In this document: one piece after another, positions 62,100 through 64,000 of the stretch
Numbering within the stretch: the stretch's first letter is position 1
Layout of the letters: each line of letters begins with the position of its first letter
Source: Cellulosimicrobium sp. ES-005
Lineage (GTDB): Bacteria > Actinomycetota > Actinomycetes > Actinomycetales > Cellulomonadaceae
Direction: 5' to 3'
Length of the DNA stretch: 64,000 nt
Assembly (NCBI RefSeq): GCF_040448685.1
Contig: NZ_CP159290.1
Location: forward strand, 1,736,001 to 1,800,000
Position numbers and translations under genes: made by a program
The notes under the pieces: generated by a model
What the model was told of the DNA's origin: nothing
Databases searched by the model: none
The model's input: only the letters and a program-made list of their open reading frames with translations

Positions 62100-63149
62100 T
62101 CACGCGGTGAGCATCGCCACCGGGTTGTCGTGGGTGAGCCGGGCGAGCACGTCGCGCGGCACGCCGCGCGACGCGAGCATCTCCGTGAAGACGGTCGGGA
62201 CGTACGCGAACCCGTTGCCGCCGTGCTGCACCCACATCTGCTTGAGGAACACGTCGTGGCTGAGCAGCACCTGGCCCGCGTGGCCGGCCTCGACGAGGCG
62301 CTGCACCGCGGTCGCGGTCGTGTGCGGGTCGGGGGACACGCCCTCCTTCGGGAAGGTGATGTCCATGCCGACCATGTCGAACTCGAGCCAGACGCCGCGC
62401 TCGGCCACGGACCGCTGGTAGCCCGGGTCGTCGGCGGACGGGTCCATGTGGCACAGCACGACCTTCTCCTGGCGCACGCCCACCTCGTCGAGCACGAGGT
62501 CGAGCACCTCGTGCGCGCGGCGCTGCCAGCCGGGCAGGTGGACCTGGAGCGCGACGTGCGGGTGCTCGCGCTGGGCGAGGGCCGCCGCGCGCAGGGACGC
62601 GGCCTCGCCCGGCGTGAACGACGGCGAGACGCCGATCTCGCCGATGATGCCGGGCCGCACGCCGGTCCCGCCGATCCCGTCGGCGAGCTCCGCGACGATC
62701 GCGGACGCCTGCGCGTCCACGGCCGCCGCGGCGATGCGGTCGCCCTCGAACTTCTCGAGGTACGCGCCGCAGCCCGCGACCACGTGCAGGCCCGTCCGGC
62801 GGGCCACCTCCGCGAGCCGCTCCGGGTTGCGCCCGATCGCGGCGCTCGATGTCGCGTCGACGATCGTGCGACCGCCCAGCGCGGCGAAGCTCTCGAGCTC
62901 TGCCGCGACCGCGGCGACCGGCTTGTCGGCGATGTTGTCCGCGCAGCAGTACGGGTCCTGGCGCAGCGCCCAGGCGACCGACGCGGAGACCGGGGACTCC
63001 ACGACCGCCTCGGAGAAGCGGTAGCTCGGCGGGTCGAGCACGCCCGACAGGTCGTTGAACAGGTGCTCGTGCGGGAGCGTGAGGCCGAGGTCGGCGGCCG
63101 CGGCGCGGCCGGTGACCGTCTGCACGTGGCCGGCGGGCGTGACGCTCAT
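62100..63149 (-). CDS. Phosphotriesterase-like metal-dependent hydrolase
   Basis: A 349-aa amidohydrolase of the phosphotriesterase family (TIM barrel, binuclear metal). Ligands visible: LPHEHLFND (H-x-H), GIIGEIGVSP (Glu replacing the carboxylated Lys, typical of lactonase/PHP members), VHLPGW, LCHMDPSADD and LLSHDVFLKQ. It is likelier a lactonase or esterase than an organophosphate hydrolase. ATG 63149 overlaps the stop of the upstream DMT permease gene (ATGA), so import and hydrolysis of the same compound is a reasonable inference. Substrate unknown. Confidence 0.87.
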   Translation of the reverse strand: MSVTPAGHVQTVTGRAAAADLGLTLPHEHLFNDLSGVLDPPSYRFSEAVVESPVSASVAWALRQDPYCCADNIADKPVAAVAAELESFAALGGRTIVDATSSAAIGRNPERLAEVARRTGLHVVAGCGAYLEKFEGDRIAAAAVDAQASAIVAELADGIGGTGVRPGIIGEIGVSPSFTPGEAASLRAAALAQREHPHVALQVHLPGWQRRAHEVLDLVLDEVGVRQEKVVLCHMDPSADDPGYQRSVAERGVWLEFDMVGMDITFPKEGVSPDPHTTATAVQRLVEAGHAGQVLLSHDVFLKQMWVQHGGNGFAYVPTVFTEMLASRGVPRDVLARLTHDNPVAMLTA

Positions 63150-64000
63150 CGCGGGCTCGCCTCGCCCGCCTCGCCGCCCGCGACCGCCGCGGCCACGGCG
63201 TCCTCGTGCGCGCCGTCGCCCGGCTCGTCGGGGTGGGCCGCCTTGCCCGACGGGATCATGCCGATCCCGGCGGCCACGAGCGCGATGACGGTGCCGACGA
63301 CGGTCGCGACGTGGACGGTGTGCCCGAGCGCCGGGATCGCGGCGTCGAGGACGAGCGAGCCGACGAGTTGGCCCGCGACCGACGCGAGGCCCAGCAGCAG
63401 CAGGCCGAGGCCGCGCACGAGGAGCGCCATGAGCGCGATGGACAGCAGGCCGAGCGGACCGCCCAGGTACATCCACCACTCGCCCGGGAGCTGGAAGTCG
63501 ACGCCGCCCGTGGCCGCCCGCACCAGGTAGGCGATCAGCAGGGCCGTGAAGCCCACGAGGAAGTTCCAGCCGATCGAGACGAGCATCGACCCGGTGACGT
63601 CGGCGACGGCCGCGTTCCCGGCCGGCTGCCAGCCCGCGAGCAGGCCGCCCACGAACGGCATGATCGCGAGGACGATCGTGTGCGGCACGGAGAAGCTCGG
63701 CGAGATGACGACGACGGTCGCCGCGATGGCGAGCGCGGCCCCCAGGAGGCGGGTGGCGGTGAGCGGCTGCTTGACCGACGCCGTGACGCCGAGGCGGTCG
63801 CAGATGACGCCCGAGATGACGAGACCGGAGATGAGCGAGATCTGGAACGTCGCGACCCCGAGGACGCCGACGGTGACGCCCTCGGACAGGACGATGACGG
63901 CCCCGCACAGGCCCGCGAGGTAGTTCCACCACGGGATGGTGCGCGAGCGGATCAGGCCGGGGATCGCGAGCGCCTCGCGCCGGGTGGCGGGGCGCGCGAA
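63146..64000 (-). CDS. DMT-type transporter with tandem YdcZ (DUF606) units, 5' end beyond window
   Basis: The frame is open from the window edge (complement of 64000) for 284 residues. Many hydrophobic helices; the segment IPWWNYLAGLCGAVIVLSEGVTVGVLGVATFQISLISGLVISGVICDRLGV matches the YdcZ/DUF606 repeat. A second set follows (GWNFLVGFTALLIAYLV, WWMYLGGPLGLLSIALMALLVRGLGLLLLGLASVAGQLVGSLVLD), so two units are fused. Small-molecule exporter or importer of the drug/metabolite superfamily. Coupled by 4 bp to the phosphotriesterase-like gene. The start is not in the window. Confidence 0.85.
   Translation of the reverse strand, partial: FARPATRREALAIPGLIRSRTIPWWNYLAGLCGAVIVLSEGVTVGVLGVATFQISLISGLVISGVICDRLGVTASVKQPLTATRLLGAALAIAATVVVISPSFSVPHTIVLAIMPFVGGLLAGWQPAGNAAVADVTGSMLVSIGWNFLVGFTALLIAYLVRAATGGVDFQLPGEWWMYLGGPLGLLSIALMALLVRGLGLLLLGLASVAGQLVGSLVLDAAIPALGHTVHVATVVGTVIALVAAGIGMIPSGKAAHPDEPGDGAHEDAVAAAVAGGEAGEASPR

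Overview
The window is very GC-rich throughout. GTG starts, 4-bp stop/start overlaps and many leaderless-looking promoters point to a high-GC actinobacterium. The gene set (DUF3099, DUF6318, SURF1, GlgM-type glycogen synthase, an IdeR/DtxR iron box, the actinobacterial LexA box, an imuA'-imuB-dnaE2 mutasome, a LAxTG sorting signal) best suits Micrococcales of the Cellulomonas/Cellulosimicrobium type. That placement is inference, not a database match. Most of the window is ordinary chromosome. Accessory patches lie at about 9.4-11.8 kb and 56-61 kb.

Layout. 0-9 kb: the end of an ABC-F ATPase; a SURF1/82-aa/DUF3099 operon; fabG-fabI-SixA-like phosphatase; serB-glgC divergent from glgM and an SRPBCC gene. 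9.4-11.8 kb (accessory): DUF6318 lipoprotein, secreted PKD protein, a frameshifted IS5-type transposase scrap, an orphan SUKH-like immunity gene and a cluster of four 11-bp repeats. 11.8-20.4 kb: an unknown gene and an ABC ATPase sharing a palindromic divergent promoter, NfeD-SPFH, and TetR with a heterodimeric ABC exporter. 20.4-23.1 kb: a probable persulfide-response operon (CoA-disulfide reductase-rhodanese, rhodanese, 38-aa Cys-rich protein, CstR-like repressor) behind a perfect 20-bp palindrome. 23.2-34.9 kb: NAGPA-type protein, GT2-GtrA fusion, P-type ATPase, TrmH methyltransferase, a HelD-like ATPase, two alpha/beta hydrolases, a nucleotidyltransferase-like protein and an EEP hydrolase.

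34.9-40.3 kb is an iron-siderophore uptake locus (ATPase, binding lipoprotein, fused double permease, siderophore-interacting reductase). Iron boxes directly abut the start codons at both ends. At 40.46 kb an interrupted palindrome resembling the rifamycin-associated element (RAE) precedes a second HelD family gene, making it a strong candidate for HelR, an RNA polymerase-protecting rifamycin-resistance factor. 42.9-44.1 kb: YbaK and YbhB genes. 44.2-50.8 kb: an SOS-boxed imuA'-imuB-dnaE2 mutasome. 51-54 kb: small and housekeeping genes. 54.1-56.0 kb: a 43-aa gene with its own promoter and U-tract terminator, two tRNA-Arg genes and rtcB. 56.2-61.4 kb: secreted ThuA protein, a 5'-truncated LAxTG surface protein, and a sigma factor fused to a zinc-finger anti-sigma-like module, membrane segment(s) and Ig-like domains. 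61.4-64 kb: CueP copper lipoprotein, and a phosphotriesterase-like hydrolase with a DMT permease cut by the window edge.

Themes: (i) stress-inducible single-locus systems, each with a readable operator (IdeR, LexA, CstR-like, TetR, RAE); (ii) at least ten starts that look leaderless, with a -10 hexamer 6-8 nt before GTG/ATG; (iii) long perfect U-less hairpins ending most transcription units, against a single U-tract terminator after the 43-aa gene.
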